NCBI RefSeq assembly: GCF_014196835.1
Contig: NZ_JACIEK010000007.1
Location: 124,001 to 188,000, forward strand
Direction of reading: 5' to 3'
Length of the DNA stretch: 64,000 nucleotides
Source: Aureimonas pseudogalii
GTDB lineage: Bacteria; Pseudomonadota; Alphaproteobacteria; Rhizobiales; Rhizobiaceae
A program made the position numbers and the translations under genes. Position 1 is the first letter of the stretch. Each line of letters starts with the position of its first letter. This document shows, in pieces, positions 36,042-44,472 of the stretch. The notes beneath the pieces are model-generated. The model was not told the origin of the DNA. It did no database searches and was given only the letters and a program-made list of their open reading frames with translations.

Positions 36042-36073
36042 AAAGGCGGCACGCTTCGGCGTCGCCGCCTTTT
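36042..36073 (+). terminator. Rho-independent terminator of rpsU
   Basis: AAAGGCGGC-ACGC, tetraloop TTCG, GCGT-(C)-GCCGCCTTT with a single bulge, then T. It starts 40 nt past the stop. Confidence 0.9.
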
Positions 36074-36263
36074 GTCGTCGAGGCGACGGGATCGCAGCCT
36101 CGTGGCATCCGCGCCACGTCGTCCGGCTATTCGGCCGGATAGGGGAGCGGATGAGCTTTCGTTGCGTTTCGCGCAAGGCCGGTCAGCCAAACTCCATCGT
36201 TCGGCCTCCTTATGGCGTCTATCGTCACAAGCTTGCCGATCCATTCCATGTAAGGAAGCCCGC

Positions 36264-37139
36264 GTGACTGTCCTCTCTCCGGTCCGACCGACGACCCCGC
36301 GCCCTGCCGGGACCGCTTGCCTGCGCCTGCGCGCCGGATGGACGATGGCCGCCGTGCTGCTGCTCGCCGGCTGTCAGAGCGGGCCGACGCTGCAGTCGAT
36401 CAGCCTCGACCAGGCGCAAGGGTCGGCGCAGAACCTCTCCTCGCTCACCGAGGCCGTGACCGCCAATCCGCGCAATCCGGAAGCCTACAACGTGCGCGGC
36501 ATCGCCTACGGGCGCTCCGGCGAGAACCAGCGCGCGATCGACGATTTTACGACGGCGATCCAGCTCGACCCGAACTTCTACCAGGCCTACGCCAACCGGG
36601 CGCTCGTGCTGCGCCAGCTCAACCGCAACCCGGAAGCGGTGGCCGACTACAATTCGGCCCTGAAGATCAACGCGAACTACGATTCCGCCTATATCGGACG
36701 CGGCAACATCTATCGCATCGCCAGTCGCAACCGCGAGGCGCTGTCCGACTTCCAGCGGGCGATCGACCTCAACACGACCGATCCGCGCGCCTACCACAAT
36801 CGCGGCCTGCTCTATCAGCTCGACGGCCAGCACCGGCAGGCGATCGAGGACTTCTCGACTGCGATCTCGATGGATGCCAACGCCCCCGAGCCCTATTCCG
36901 GCCGCGCCGTGTCGTATCTGGCGCTGAACAATGTCGAGGACGCCTCCGACGACATCAACCGGGCGATCCAGCTCGACGGCAAGCGGGCCGAGTTCTGGGC
37001 CAACCAAGGCATCGTCCTCGAAGCGCGCGGCGACAAGACCAAGGCCTACCGCTCCTTCGCCCATGCCGCGCAGCTCGACCCGAACTACCAGCCGGCCAAG
37101 GACGGCGTCTCGCGCACGCGCGGCTCGGCGGGCAGCTGA
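36264..37139 (+). CDS. TPR repeat lipoprotein (NlpI-like)
   Basis: A 291-residue lipoprotein. The signal ends in a lipobox (LLLAGCQSG, Cys at about residue 40), followed by about six tetratricopeptide repeats (for example AYNVRGIAYGRSGENQRAI, AYANRALVLRQLNRNPEAV, AYHNRGLLYQLDGQHRQAI). Such proteins scaffold envelope complexes, including peptidoglycan hydrolases in the case of NlpI. The GTG at 36264 is preferred to longer frames because AAGGA lies 9 nt upstream and the signal sequence begins shortly after. Confidence 0.87.
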   Translation: MTVLSPVRPTTPRPAGTACLRLRAGWTMAAVLLLAGCQSGPTLQSISLDQAQGSAQNLSSLTEAVTANPRNPEAYNVRGIAYGRSGENQRAIDDFTTAIQLDPNFYQAYANRALVLRQLNRNPEAVADYNSALKINANYDSAYIGRGNIYRIASRNREALSDFQRAIDLNTTDPRAYHNRGLLYQLDGQHRQAIEDFSTAISMDANAPEPYSGRAVSYLALNNVEDASDDINRAIQLDGKRAEFWANQGIVLEARGDKTKAYRSFAHAAQLDPNYQPAKDGVSRTRGSAGS

Positions 37140-37274
37140 TCTCGGCCGGCCGATCGCGTCGGCCGTTCACATCCTGTCACCCTTCGTGATCACGCCGTGC
37201 TGCGGCGCGATGAAACCGATTCCGATTTCGAAAGGTTAACGCGGCAGTTCACCTATCGGAATCGAGTAGCCGTC

Positions 37275-37775
37275 ATGAAGACTTTGTTCGCAGCCGCCGC
37301 CGTCGCCCTCGCCACGGCCGCCGTGCCCCTTCCCGCCTTCGCCGGCGCCAAGGTCGGCACGCTCTCCTGCAAGAGCCAGGGCACGATCAACCAGATCGTC
37401 TCGTCGAGCGAGACCGTGCTTTGCCGCTACATTCCCTTCGGCAAGTTCCACGGCACCGAGACCTATGTCGGCACGCTCGACACCTACGGCGTCGACCTCG
37501 GCATCACCGGCCGCACGCTGATGACGTGGTCGGTGCTTGCCGCAAGCTTCGAGGCGGGCGAGCCGGCTTCGCTCGCCGGCACCTATTACGGCACCAGCAT
37601 CGACGCGTCCTTCGCGGTCGGTGTCGGCGCCAAGTCGCTGATCGGCGGCCCCGATCGCGGCTTCACGCTGCAGCCCACCAGCGTCCAGATTCAGGAAGGC
37701 GTCAACGCCACCGTCGGCGTCGCCCGTTTGACCCTGCAGGATGCGGACGCCACGCCGGTCGTCTACAAGCCGTAA
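37275..37775 (+). CDS. DUF992 family exported protein
   Basis: A 166-residue protein with a cleavable signal peptide (residues 1-24, ending AFA/GA) and the DUF992 domain: VGTLSCKSQGTINQIVSSSE, LCRYIPFGKFHGTETYVG, then GPDRGFTLQPTSVQIQEGVN. Two Cys residues (in LSCKS and VLCRY) could form a disulfide. DUF992 proteins are periplasmic, of unknown function and common in Hyphomicrobiales. The gene ends at a strong bidirectional terminator. Confidence 0.9.
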   Translation: MKTLFAAAAVALATAAVPLPAFAGAKVGTLSCKSQGTINQIVSSSETVLCRYIPFGKFHGTETYVGTLDTYGVDLGITGRTLMTWSVLAASFEAGEPASLAGTYYGTSIDASFAVGVGAKSLIGGPDRGFTLQPTSVQIQEGVNATVGVARLTLQDADATPVVYKP

Positions 37776-37798
37776 GACCGGTCTTTCCGGATCTCAAG

Positions 37799-37830
37799 AA
37801 AAAGGCCCGCGATCGATCGCGGGCCTTTTT
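37799..37830. terminator. Bidirectional terminator between DUF992 gene and pntB
   Basis: A perfect 32-nt palindrome: A5, a GGCCCGCGATC arm, its complement and T5. It can end transcripts from both converging genes. Confidence 0.95.
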
Positions 37831-37851
37831 CGTGCCGAACGGTCGGCTCCC

Positions 37852-39252
37852 TCAGTGGGCCAGAGCCTTCACGATGTCCTCGACCATCTTCTTGGCGTCG
37901 GCGAACAGCATCATCGTGTTGTCCTTGTAGAACAGGCTGTTGTCGATGCCGGCATAGCCCGAGCCGAGCGAGCGCTTGATGAAGAGGCAGGTCTGCGCCT
38001 GATCGACGTTGAGGATCGGCATGCCGTAGATCGGCGAGGTCTTGTCGCCGCGCGCCGACGGGTTCGTCACGTCGTTGGCGCCGATCACGAAGGCGACGTC
38101 GGTCTGGGCGAACTCGGAATTGATGTCCTCGAGCTCGAACACCTCGTCATAGGGGACGTTCGCCTCGGCGAGCAGCACGTTCATGTGGCCGGGCATGCGG
38201 CCGGCGACGGGATGGATGGCGTATTTCACCTCGACGCCCTCGCGCTTCAGCGTGTCCGCCATCTCGCGCAGCGCGTGCTGGGCCTGCGCCACCGCCATGC
38301 CGTAGCCGGGCACGATGATGACGCGGCCGGCGTTCTTCATCAGGTAGGCGGCGTCCTCGGCCGAGCCCTGCTTCACCGTGCGGTCGCCGAGATCGGCACC
38401 GGCCGGGCCGGCCGTATCGCCGCCGAAGCCGCCGAGGATGACGGAGACGAACGAGCGGTTCATGCCCTTGCACATGATGTAGGAGAGGATCGCGCCGGAC
38501 GAGCCGACGAGCGCGCCGGTGATGATCAGCGCGAGATTCTGCAGCGTGAAGCCGATGCCCGCCGCCGCCCAACCCGAATAGGAGTTGAGCATCGACACGA
38601 CCACCGGCATGTCGGCGCCCCCAATCGGCACGATCAGCAGCACGCCGAGCGCCAGCGACACCAGCACCACCAGCCAGAACAGGGCGTGGCTCTGCGTCGC
38701 CGCGAAGGCGATCACCAGCGCCACAAGCAGCACGGCCAGCGCGACGTTGACGAGGTGTCGCGAGGGCAGGAGGATCGGCTTGCCGCTCATGCGACCGTCG
38801 AGCTTGAGGAAGGCAACAATCGAACCCGTGAAGGTGATCGCGCCGATCGCGACGCCGATCGACATCTCGACGAGGGCCTGGGCGTGGATGGCGCCGACCA
38901 CGCCGATACCGATCGATTCCGGCGCGTAGAGCGCGGCGGCCGCCACCATGACGGCGGCGAGGCCGACGAGCGAGTGGAAGGCGGCCACGAGTTGCGGCAT
39001 CGCCGTCATCGGGATGCGCCGCGCGATCACCGCGCCCGCGCCGCCGCCGAGGGCGATGCCGAGGACGATGAGCGCCAGCCCGCCGAGCGAGGGGCCGGCA
39101 AGCAGCAGCGTGGTGAGCACCGCGAGGCCCATGCCCGCCATGCCGAAGATGTTGCCCTGCCGGCTGCTGGTCGGGTGGGAGAGGCCGCGCAGCGCCAGGA
39201 TGAACAGCACGCCGGAGACGAGATAGAGGAAGGACGCGAATTCGACGGACAT
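37852..39252 (-). CDS. pntB: NAD(P) transhydrogenase beta subunit
   Basis: A 466-residue subunit: about nine N-terminal helices (proton channel) and a C-terminal NADP(H)-binding domain with VIIVPGYGMAVAQAQHALREM (GYGMAVAQAQ loop) and FVIGANDVTNPSAR. Together with PntAA/PntAB it couples hydride transfer between NADH and NADP+ to the proton gradient in the inner membrane, supplying NADPH. Last gene of the pnt cluster, 4 nt after pntAB. Confidence 0.97.
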   Translation of the reverse strand: MSVEFASFLYLVSGVLFILALRGLSHPTSSRQGNIFGMAGMGLAVLTTLLLAGPSLGGLALIVLGIALGGGAGAVIARRIPMTAMPQLVAAFHSLVGLAAVMVAAAALYAPESIGIGVVGAIHAQALVEMSIGVAIGAITFTGSIVAFLKLDGRMSGKPILLPSRHLVNVALAVLLVALVIAFAATQSHALFWLVVLVSLALGVLLIVPIGGADMPVVVSMLNSYSGWAAAGIGFTLQNLALIITGALVGSSGAILSYIMCKGMNRSFVSVILGGFGGDTAGPAGADLGDRTVKQGSAEDAAYLMKNAGRVIIVPGYGMAVAQAQHALREMADTLKREGVEVKYAIHPVAGRMPGHMNVLLAEANVPYDEVFELEDINSEFAQTDVAFVIGANDVTNPSARGDKTSPIYGMPILNVDQAQTCLFIKRSLGSGYAGIDNSLFYKDNTMMLFADAKKMVEDIVKALAH

Positions 39253-39256
39253 GGCG

Positions 39257-39673
39257 TCAGCGATCCTTCTTCTTGTACATGGCGAGCATGCGCTGGGTGA
39301 CGAGGAAGCCGCCGACGATGTTGACGGAGGCGAGCACTAGCCCGACGAAGCCGAAGAAGGTCGCCGCGCCCGAGGCCGCGAGGCCCACCGCCAGGAGCGC
39401 GCCGACGATGATCACCGAGGAGATGGCGTTGGTCACCGCCATCAGCGGCGTGTGCAGCGCAGGCGTCACCGACCAAACCACGTAGTAGCCGACGAAGATC
39501 GCCAGCACGAAGATCGCGAGGTGGAAGACGAACGGGTCGGTTCCCGCGTGCTCGCCCGCCACCGCGACGGCCGGATGGGCCGCCATCTGGTCGACGCCCA
39601 TGCGCGCGGCGCGCACCGCCGCCTCGGCATTGTCGAGAACCTGCCGTGTGAAGGTCAGAACGTCGTCGGCCAT
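39257..39673 (-). CDS. pntAB: NAD(P) transhydrogenase alpha subunit, membrane part
   Basis: A 138-residue protein equal to the C-terminal membrane region of E. coli PntA: FVFHLAIFVLAIFVGYYVVWSV and TPALHTPLMAVTNAISSVI followed by two more helices. In this lineage the alpha chain is split into two genes. It starts 3 nt past the pntAA stop and is followed 4 nt later by pntB. Confidence 0.96.
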   Translation of the reverse strand: MADDVLTFTRQVLDNAEAAVRAARMGVDQMAAHPAVAVAGEHAGTDPFVFHLAIFVLAIFVGYYVVWSVTPALHTPLMAVTNAISSVIIVGALLAVGLAASGAATFFGFVGLVLASVNIVGGFLVTQRMLAMYKKKDR

Positions 39674-39676
39674 CGC

Positions 39677-40924
39677 TTAAGCCCTCCCCTCGGATGCAGA
39701 ATGGTCGCTGCCCGCCTCCACCGCGCTCGCGGCGTCGGCGTCCTCGGCCAGCGAGATGGGCGCGGGGCGATCGAGTTCCGGAGTGACCGTCGGCTCGGCG
39801 ACGGCCGCGAAGGCGGGATGCACCACGCGCCCGTCATGGGTCAGCGCGGTCGCCTTCTGAAGTTCCTCGGAGAGATCGACGCGCAGCGCCTTCGTCTCCT
39901 TGTCGATCATCGTCTCGACGAAGGCCGCGAGGTTGCGGGCGTAGAGAAGCGAGGCGGTGGCGGCGATGCGGCCGGGCACGTTGAGATGGCCGACCACCCG
40001 GGCGCCGCCGATCTCCGCGATCTCGCCGGGCACCGCGCCCTCGACGTTGCCGCCGCGCTCCACCGCGAGGTCGACGAGCACCGAGCCCGGCTTCATCGCC
40101 TCCACCGCGGCCCGCGAGACGAGGCGCGGCGCCGGGCGGCCGGGAATGAGCGCGGTGGTGATGACGATGTCCTGCTTGGCGATGTGGGCGGCGGTGAGTT
40201 CGGCCTGCTTCGCCTGATAGGCCGCCGACATCGGCTTGGCGTAGCCGGCGGCGGTCTCGGCGGCCTTGAACTCCTCGTCCTCCACCGCCACGAACTTGGC
40301 GCCGAGCGATTCCACCTGCTCCTTGGCGGCGGGGCGCACGTCGGTGGCGGTCACCACCGCGCCGAGGCGGCGCGCGGTAGCGATCGCCTGCAGCCCCGCG
40401 ACGCCGGCGCCCATCACGAAGACGCGGGCGGCCGGCACGGTGCCGGCGGCGGTCATCATCATCGGAAAGGCGCGGTCGTAGAGCGCGGCGGCATCGATCA
40501 CCGCCTGATAGCCGGCGAGATTGGCCTGCGAGGACAGGACGTCCATGGTCTGCGCGCGAGTGATGCGCGGCATCAGCTCCATCGCGAAGGCGGTGATCCC
40601 GGCCTCCGCCATCCCCCGCAGCGCCTCGTCCTGGCCGTACGGGTCCATGATGGCGATCACCACGGCGCCGCGCCGGTACTGCGCGAACTCCTCGGCGAGC
40701 GGGCGGCGGACCTTGAGGATCACGTCGGCGTCGCCGGCGTCCTCGCCCGAGCCGATCGCGGCGCCGGCGGCCTCGAAGGCGGCGTCTGGAATGCGCGACG
40801 CGTCGCCGGCACCGCGTTCCACCACGACGCGCGCACCGAGCCCCGCCAGCTTCTTCACGCTGTCGGGCGAGGCGGCGACACGCGTCTCGCCGGCGTCGCG
40901 CTCTTTCGGCACGAAGATCTTCAT
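39677..40924 (-). CDS. pntAA: NAD(P) transhydrogenase alpha subunit, NAD-binding part
   Basis: A 415-residue soluble subunit (alanine dehydrogenase/PntA fold): MKIFVPKERDAGETRVAASP start, RADG-like LSSQANLAGYQAV and VFVMGAGVAGLQAIATARRLGA (NAD Rossmann motif), then the conserved ALIPGRPAPRLVS. The C-terminal 45 residues are a variable linker. It binds NAD(H) on the cytoplasmic face. It is preceded by the aa3-oxidase subunit IV gene with a 92-nt gap. Confidence 0.96.
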   Translation of the reverse strand: MKIFVPKERDAGETRVAASPDSVKKLAGLGARVVVERGAGDASRIPDAAFEAAGAAIGSGEDAGDADVILKVRRPLAEEFAQYRRGAVVIAIMDPYGQDEALRGMAEAGITAFAMELMPRITRAQTMDVLSSQANLAGYQAVIDAAALYDRAFPMMMTAAGTVPAARVFVMGAGVAGLQAIATARRLGAVVTATDVRPAAKEQVESLGAKFVAVEDEEFKAAETAAGYAKPMSAAYQAKQAELTAAHIAKQDIVITTALIPGRPAPRLVSRAAVEAMKPGSVLVDLAVERGGNVEGAVPGEIAEIGGARVVGHLNVPGRIAATASLLYARNLAAFVETMIDKETKALRVDLSEELQKATALTHDGRVVHPAFAAVAEPTVTPELDRPAPISLAEDADAASAVEAGSDHSASEGRA

Positions 40925-41016
40925 GACCCGTCTCCTCCCGGTTTTCCGGGGAGAACGCCCCCGGCCGTTCGTTCAAGCGTCCGCGCCGCCCTCTCCCGGG
41001 GCGGCAGGACGGCCGG

Positions 41017-41241
41017 TCATTTCAGGAAGACCACCGCGAGCGCGGCGAACACGATCACGGTCAGCAGGCTCATGATGACGCCGCCGCCGACGATCAGCCC
41101 CACCAGCATGCCGAGCAGGATCGCCACGACGCCGATCGAGCCGTATTTCACCAGCCCGAGAAAGCCGGCATAGGTCCGGTTGTGCTCGGCATAGTCCATC
41201 GTGCCACGCGCGTCGCGATCGAAACCCAGATCCTCGGCCAT
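41017..41241 (-). CDS. aa3-type cytochrome c oxidase subunit IV
   Basis: A 74-residue protein with the bacterial aa3-oxidase subunit IV motif MDYAEHNRTYAGFLGLVKYG and two hydrophobic helices. The start at 41241 (MAEDLGF) is favoured because AGGGG lies 9 nt upstream; ATG at 41250 is an alternative with the Shine-Dalgarno too close. It is away from any ctaC/D/E genes but directly upstream of pntAA, an arrangement familiar in rhizobia. Family proteins are small accessory subunits of the oxidase. Confidence 0.82.
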   Translation of the reverse strand: MAEDLGFDRDARGTMDYAEHNRTYAGFLGLVKYGSIGVVAILLGMLVGLIVGGGVIMSLLTVIVFAALAVVFLK

Positions 41242-41340
41242 GTCGTTCATCCCCTGCCAAAAGCTTTGCCCACGCTGATAGCCGATCGCCCCCCCGGCAA
41301 GCAATCGCCGCGTCGCGCGCAGGTCCTTGTCGCCGACATG

Positions 41341-41373
41341 AAAAAAGGTGGGGCACCCTGCGATGCCCCACCT
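41341..41373 (-). terminator. Rho-independent terminator of the DJ-1/PfpI gene
   Basis: Minus strand: a perfect 10-bp stem (AGGTGGGGCA / TGCCCCACCT) and T6, 21 nt past the stop. Confidence 0.92.
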
Positions 41374-41394
41374 CTCGTTCGTTTTCGAGGATGA

Positions 41395-41958
41395 TCAGGC
41401 CGCCTGGCGCTTCTCGTGGCGGCCTTCCTCGACCTCCTCGATGATCTTGGCGACGAAGGCCGGCAGGTCGTCCGGGTTGCGCGAGGTGATCAGCGCCTGG
41501 TCGGTCACCACCTCCTCGTCGTGCCAGCGGCCGCCGGCATTCACGACGTCGGTCTTGATCGACTTGAACGAGGTGACGTCGCGATCCCGGATGACGCCGG
41601 CCTCGATCAGCAGCCAGGGCGCGTGGCAGATGGCGGCGAGCGTCTTCTTGGAATTGTAGAAGTCGCGCACGAACGACACGGCCGTCTCCTCGGCGCGGAG
41701 CTTGTCGGGGTTGATCTGGCCGCCCGGCAGCACGAGCGCGTCGTAGTCGGCGACGGTCACCTCCGCGAGCGTCTTGTCGACGGGAACGCTGTCGCCCCAA
41801 TGGTCCTTGTCCCATCCCTTGATCTCGCCCGTCTCGAGCGAGACGACATGGACGGTGGCGCCGGCCTCCTTCAGCTTGGCAAGCGGCACGGTGAGTTCGA
41901 GCTGCTCGTAGCCGTCGGTGGCGAGGATGGCGATCTTGGCTTGGCGAATGCTGGGCAT
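41395..41958 (-). CDS. DJ-1/PfpI family protein (type 1 glutamine amidotransferase-like)
   Basis: A 187-residue protein of the PfpI/YhbO kind. Nucleophile elbow AAICHAPWLL (Cys111, His112), Glu18 in DGYEQLE and DYDALVLPGG are all present, with an intact PfpI-type C-terminus (TSRNPDDLPAF). Relatives act as deglycases/chaperones against methylglyoxal damage or as peptidases; this is family knowledge, not shown here. The ATG at 41958 is preceded by GGAG. Single-gene unit with its own terminator. Confidence 0.9.
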   Translation of the reverse strand: MPSIRQAKIAILATDGYEQLELTVPLAKLKEAGATVHVVSLETGEIKGWDKDHWGDSVPVDKTLAEVTVADYDALVLPGGQINPDKLRAEETAVSFVRDFYNSKKTLAAICHAPWLLIEAGVIRDRDVTSFKSIKTDVVNAGGRWHDEEVVTDQALITSRNPDDLPAFVAKIIEEVEEGRHEKRQAA

Positions 41959-42083
41959 GGGTCTCTCCGATGCGAAGCGAAGGAGACGGATCCGCGAACG
42001 TCGCTCGCGCGCCGCATTTCCTCGCTCGTTGGGGTGTTCCCGTCGATAATCCCGCAGCGCGGCAGCGGTTCCAGACGTGAAGG

Positions 42084-42635
42084 TCAAGCGTCGGAGGGTT
42101 CGTCGCTCCCGTCGCCGTCGATCGCGGCCGCGGAATCACGGAAGGAGAAGCCGGCGCGCATCAGGGCGGCGACGTCGCGGTCGCGGCGCTCGGTGCGCTC
42201 GCGCAGGCGATGCGGCCCGAGCCGCCGACGCTTGGCGAGCGCCCGCGCGGCGGCGGCCTCGTCGGTCTCGTCGGCCTCCATCACAGCGGCCACCGTCTCG
42301 CGGTCGACGCCCTTCTCCGTGAGCTTCATCGCGGTCTGGCGCTTCGAGGCGCCGCGCCGGCGCAAGGTGGCGAGACGGCCTTCCGCGAACTGGCGATCGT
42401 CGATGAGCTTGAGCTCCACGAACTTGGCCACCGTCTCGGCCACGAGATCGGCGTGCTCGGCGGGGTCCTCGCCGCGCTCGCGGCAGCGCCGCATCACCTT
42501 GCGCTCCAACACCCGGCCGAGATGGGCCTGCGTCGAGGCGTAGCGTTCGAGGTAGTGGGCGGCCGCCCGGAACATCCACTCGCGCGAGACGGGGCGCGGC
42601 GGCTTGCGGGGGGGCTTGGGTTTCGGCTCGCTCAT
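42084..42635 (-). CDS. recX: Regulatory protein RecX
   Basis: A 183-residue basic protein with RecX repeats: AAAHYLERYASTQAHLGRVLERKV, FVELKLIDDRQFAEGRLATLRRRGASKRQ and a third KGVDRETVAAVME. RecX modulates RecA filaments. The N-terminus is a Pro/Lys-rich tail (EPKPKPPRKPPRPVSREW). ATG at 42635 fits this start. recA is not adjacent, as is usual in alphaproteobacteria. Confidence 0.86.
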   Translation of the reverse strand: MSEPKPKPPRKPPRPVSREWMFRAAAHYLERYASTQAHLGRVLERKVMRRCRERGEDPAEHADLVAETVAKFVELKLIDDRQFAEGRLATLRRRGASKRQTAMKLTEKGVDRETVAAVMEADETDEAAAARALAKRRRLGPHRLRERTERRDRDVAALMRAGFSFRDSAAAIDGDGSDEPSDA

Positions 42636-42740
42636 GAGCCCGAGCCTATAGGCCGGGACCAGCGCGCGGCCAAGCGCAACGGACACGCCGGCGCGCCGCG
42701 ATCGCGACGGGCCGGCGGTCTGGAACGACGGTCGAACCGA

Positions 42741-43442
42741 TCAGGCCGCGCGGGCGTAGGCGCGGTCGTCAGCCCGCTCCTCGGCCGGCGCATGGCCGAG
42801 AATGCCGATCTCGTAGGCCAGCGTCGCCGCTTCGACACGGGCGCGGTCGATGCCGGGCACGAGATCGTCCGCGAGGTTGAACAGCGTGCCGCCATGCAGG
42901 AACGGCGCCTCGTAGGCCGCGCGCAGCACGAGGCCGGTCTGGAGGCGCGGCGTCGGCGACTGCTCGATCATCCCCTCGATCGAGCGCGCGATGCGGCTGG
43001 GAATGGTGGTGACCGCCGAGGCCGCGAAGGCCCAGTCGCGGTCGCGCCGGCCGCGGCCCGCTTCGGCCCGCAGCAGCCGGTCGGTGGCGAGCGCGGCATA
43101 GGCCGAGAGCGGCGAGAAGCGGACGGGGATGAGCGCACGATCGGCAAGACGGGCGCCGGCGCGGATGAGTTCGGCATGGTCGCCCGCGTCGATCACCGCC
43201 AGTTCGCCACGACGGCGCGCCGCCCGCACCAGACGCTCCAGCGTCATCTCGTCGTCGGCGATCTCGACGGCAATGCCGGCCGGGCGGCCGGGCCGCGCCG
43301 CCCACTCCACGAGATCCTTGTCGCGCGCGCCGTCGATGAGCACCACGGGAATGTCGGCCGCGGCGGCGACACCGGCCAGCGTCAGCGCCAGCGTCGTCGA
43401 GCCGGAGGTCTTCAGCGAGCCGATGGAGAGAACGGGCATCAT
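42741..43442 (-). CDS. ParA/VirC1-like protein with degenerate Walker A
   Basis: A 233-residue protein with the ParA/MinD/VirC1 layout: MMPVLSIGSLKTSGSTTLAL at the N-terminus, PVVLIDGARDKDLVEW (Walker A' region), AVIDAGD (Walker B) and RALIPVRFSPLSA. The P-loop reads KTSGSTT (residues 11-17) where ParA proteins have KGGxGKT/S; the first signature Lys is kept, but the invariant GK lysine is Ser and one residue is lost. Nucleotide hydrolysis is therefore doubtful. There is no parB, parS or virC2 nearby. Tandem ATGs at 43442 and 43439. A CtrA-type box lies 147 nt upstream. Confidence 0.75.
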   Translation of the reverse strand: MMPVLSIGSLKTSGSTTLALTLAGVAAAADIPVVLIDGARDKDLVEWAARPGRPAGIAVEIADDEMTLERLVRAARRRGELAVIDAGDHAELIRAGARLADRALIPVRFSPLSAYAALATDRLLRAEAGRGRRDRDWAFAASAVTTIPSRIARSIEGMIEQSPTPRLQTGLVLRAAYEAPFLHGGTLFNLADDLVPGIDRARVEAATLAYEIGILGHAPAEERADDRAYARAA

Positions 43443-43588
43443 GCGAGGAGCCTTTCGCGAGCGGGCGGACGGGAGCGCCGAACGACGGGACCCGGGGCCG
43501 CACGCCATCTCGGCGTCGCCCGCCGGGATCGGCTGCGCGAGCCGAAGGTTTGTGACGATCTTGACGCCTGTGATTCATCGGCCCGTAT

Positions 43589-43607
43589 GGTTAACGAGGT
43601 GTTAACC
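43589..43607. promoter_or_regulatory. Palindromic CtrA-type box in a divergent promoter region
   Basis: GGTTAAC-GAGGT-GTTAACC is a perfect 7-bp inverted repeat that also satisfies TTAA-N7-TTAAC (43591-43606), the CtrA consensus. It lies between the divergent ParA-like gene (147 nt away) and the amidotransferase gene (91 nt away), so it could serve either. Confidence 0.5.
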
Positions 43608-43697
43608 GGACGCTGTGGGCATGACGCGAGGCTTGCGCCTGCGCCCTCGCCGGTGGAAAGAGGCGCGATCCCGAGCGCTTGCCGAGAAAGGTCCCCC

Positions 43698-44453
43698 ATG
43701 GACAGCCGAGGACTTCTGATCGCGGTGCCCGGCGACGTGCGGGAGTTCGAGAACTACCGCTGGCACGCCAGCCCCTCGACCTATCTCGACGCGCTGGTCG
43801 AGGTGGCCGGCGCCGTGCCGGTGATCGTGCCGGCGCTCGTTTCCGAAACCGGGCTCGGCACGGTGCTGGACCGCGTCGACGGCGTGCTGCTGACGGGCTC
43901 GGTGAGCAACGTCCATCCCGAGCGCTACGGCGCGGCGCCCTCGCCCGCCCATGAGCCCTACGACCCCGCGCGCGACCGGCTGACCGAGGCGCTGATCCGC
44001 ATGGCGCTCGCCCGCGGCCTGCCGCTGCTCGCGATCTGCCGCGGCCACCAGGAGCTCAACGTCGCGCTCGGCGGCTCGCTCGCGACCGAGATCCAGGAGG
44101 GCGAAGGCCGGATGGACCATCGCGTGCGCCCCCATCCCGAACAGGGCGAGCGGTTCGCGCTCCGCCATCCCGTGGCGGTGACGGAAGGCGGCGCGCTCGC
44201 GCAGATCGTCGGCGCCGCGCCGATCCAGGTGAACTCGCTGCATCGCCAGGCGATCGACCGACTGGCCGAGGGGCTCGCGGTGGAGGCCCTGGCCGAGGAC
44301 GGGACGGTGGAGGCCGTGTCGGTGAAGGGTGCCGAGGGCTTCGCGCTCGGCGTGCAGTGGCATCCCGAATACTGGGCAGCGAGCGACGCGCCTTCGCGCG
44401 CGATCTTCGAGGCCTTCGCGAGCGCCTGCCGCACCTATCGCGACGCCCGCTAG
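43698..44453 (+). CDS. Gamma-glutamyl-gamma-aminobutyrate hydrolase family protein (peptidase C26, PuuD-like)
   Basis: A 251-residue class I amidotransferase-fold hydrolase. The nucleophile is Cys114 in LAICRGHQELNV; DGVLLTGSVSNVHPERYG precedes it, and the His/Glu pair is in GVQWHPEYW. PuuD homologues release GABA from gamma-glutamyl-GABA in putrescine breakdown; other members act on gamma-glutamyl conjugates, so the substrate is unsettled. No other puu genes are adjacent. ATG at 43698 follows GAGAAAGG. Confidence 0.88.
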   Translation: MDSRGLLIAVPGDVREFENYRWHASPSTYLDALVEVAGAVPVIVPALVSETGLGTVLDRVDGVLLTGSVSNVHPERYGAAPSPAHEPYDPARDRLTEALIRMALARGLPLLAICRGHQELNVALGGSLATEIQEGEGRMDHRVRPHPEQGERFALRHPVAVTEGGALAQIVGAAPIQVNSLHRQAIDRLAEGLAVEALAEDGTVEAVSVKGAEGFALGVQWHPEYWAASDAPSRAIFEAFASACRTYRDAR

Positions 44454-44472
44454 CGAAGGCTGCCCGGCGCCG

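Noticed and set aside
32197-36177. Short similar sequences CTTGCGCGAARCGYAA at 32197-32212 and, inverted, at 36162-36177
   Set aside because: Only 14 of 16 positions agree and the flanks differ; too short to call a repeat family from two copies.
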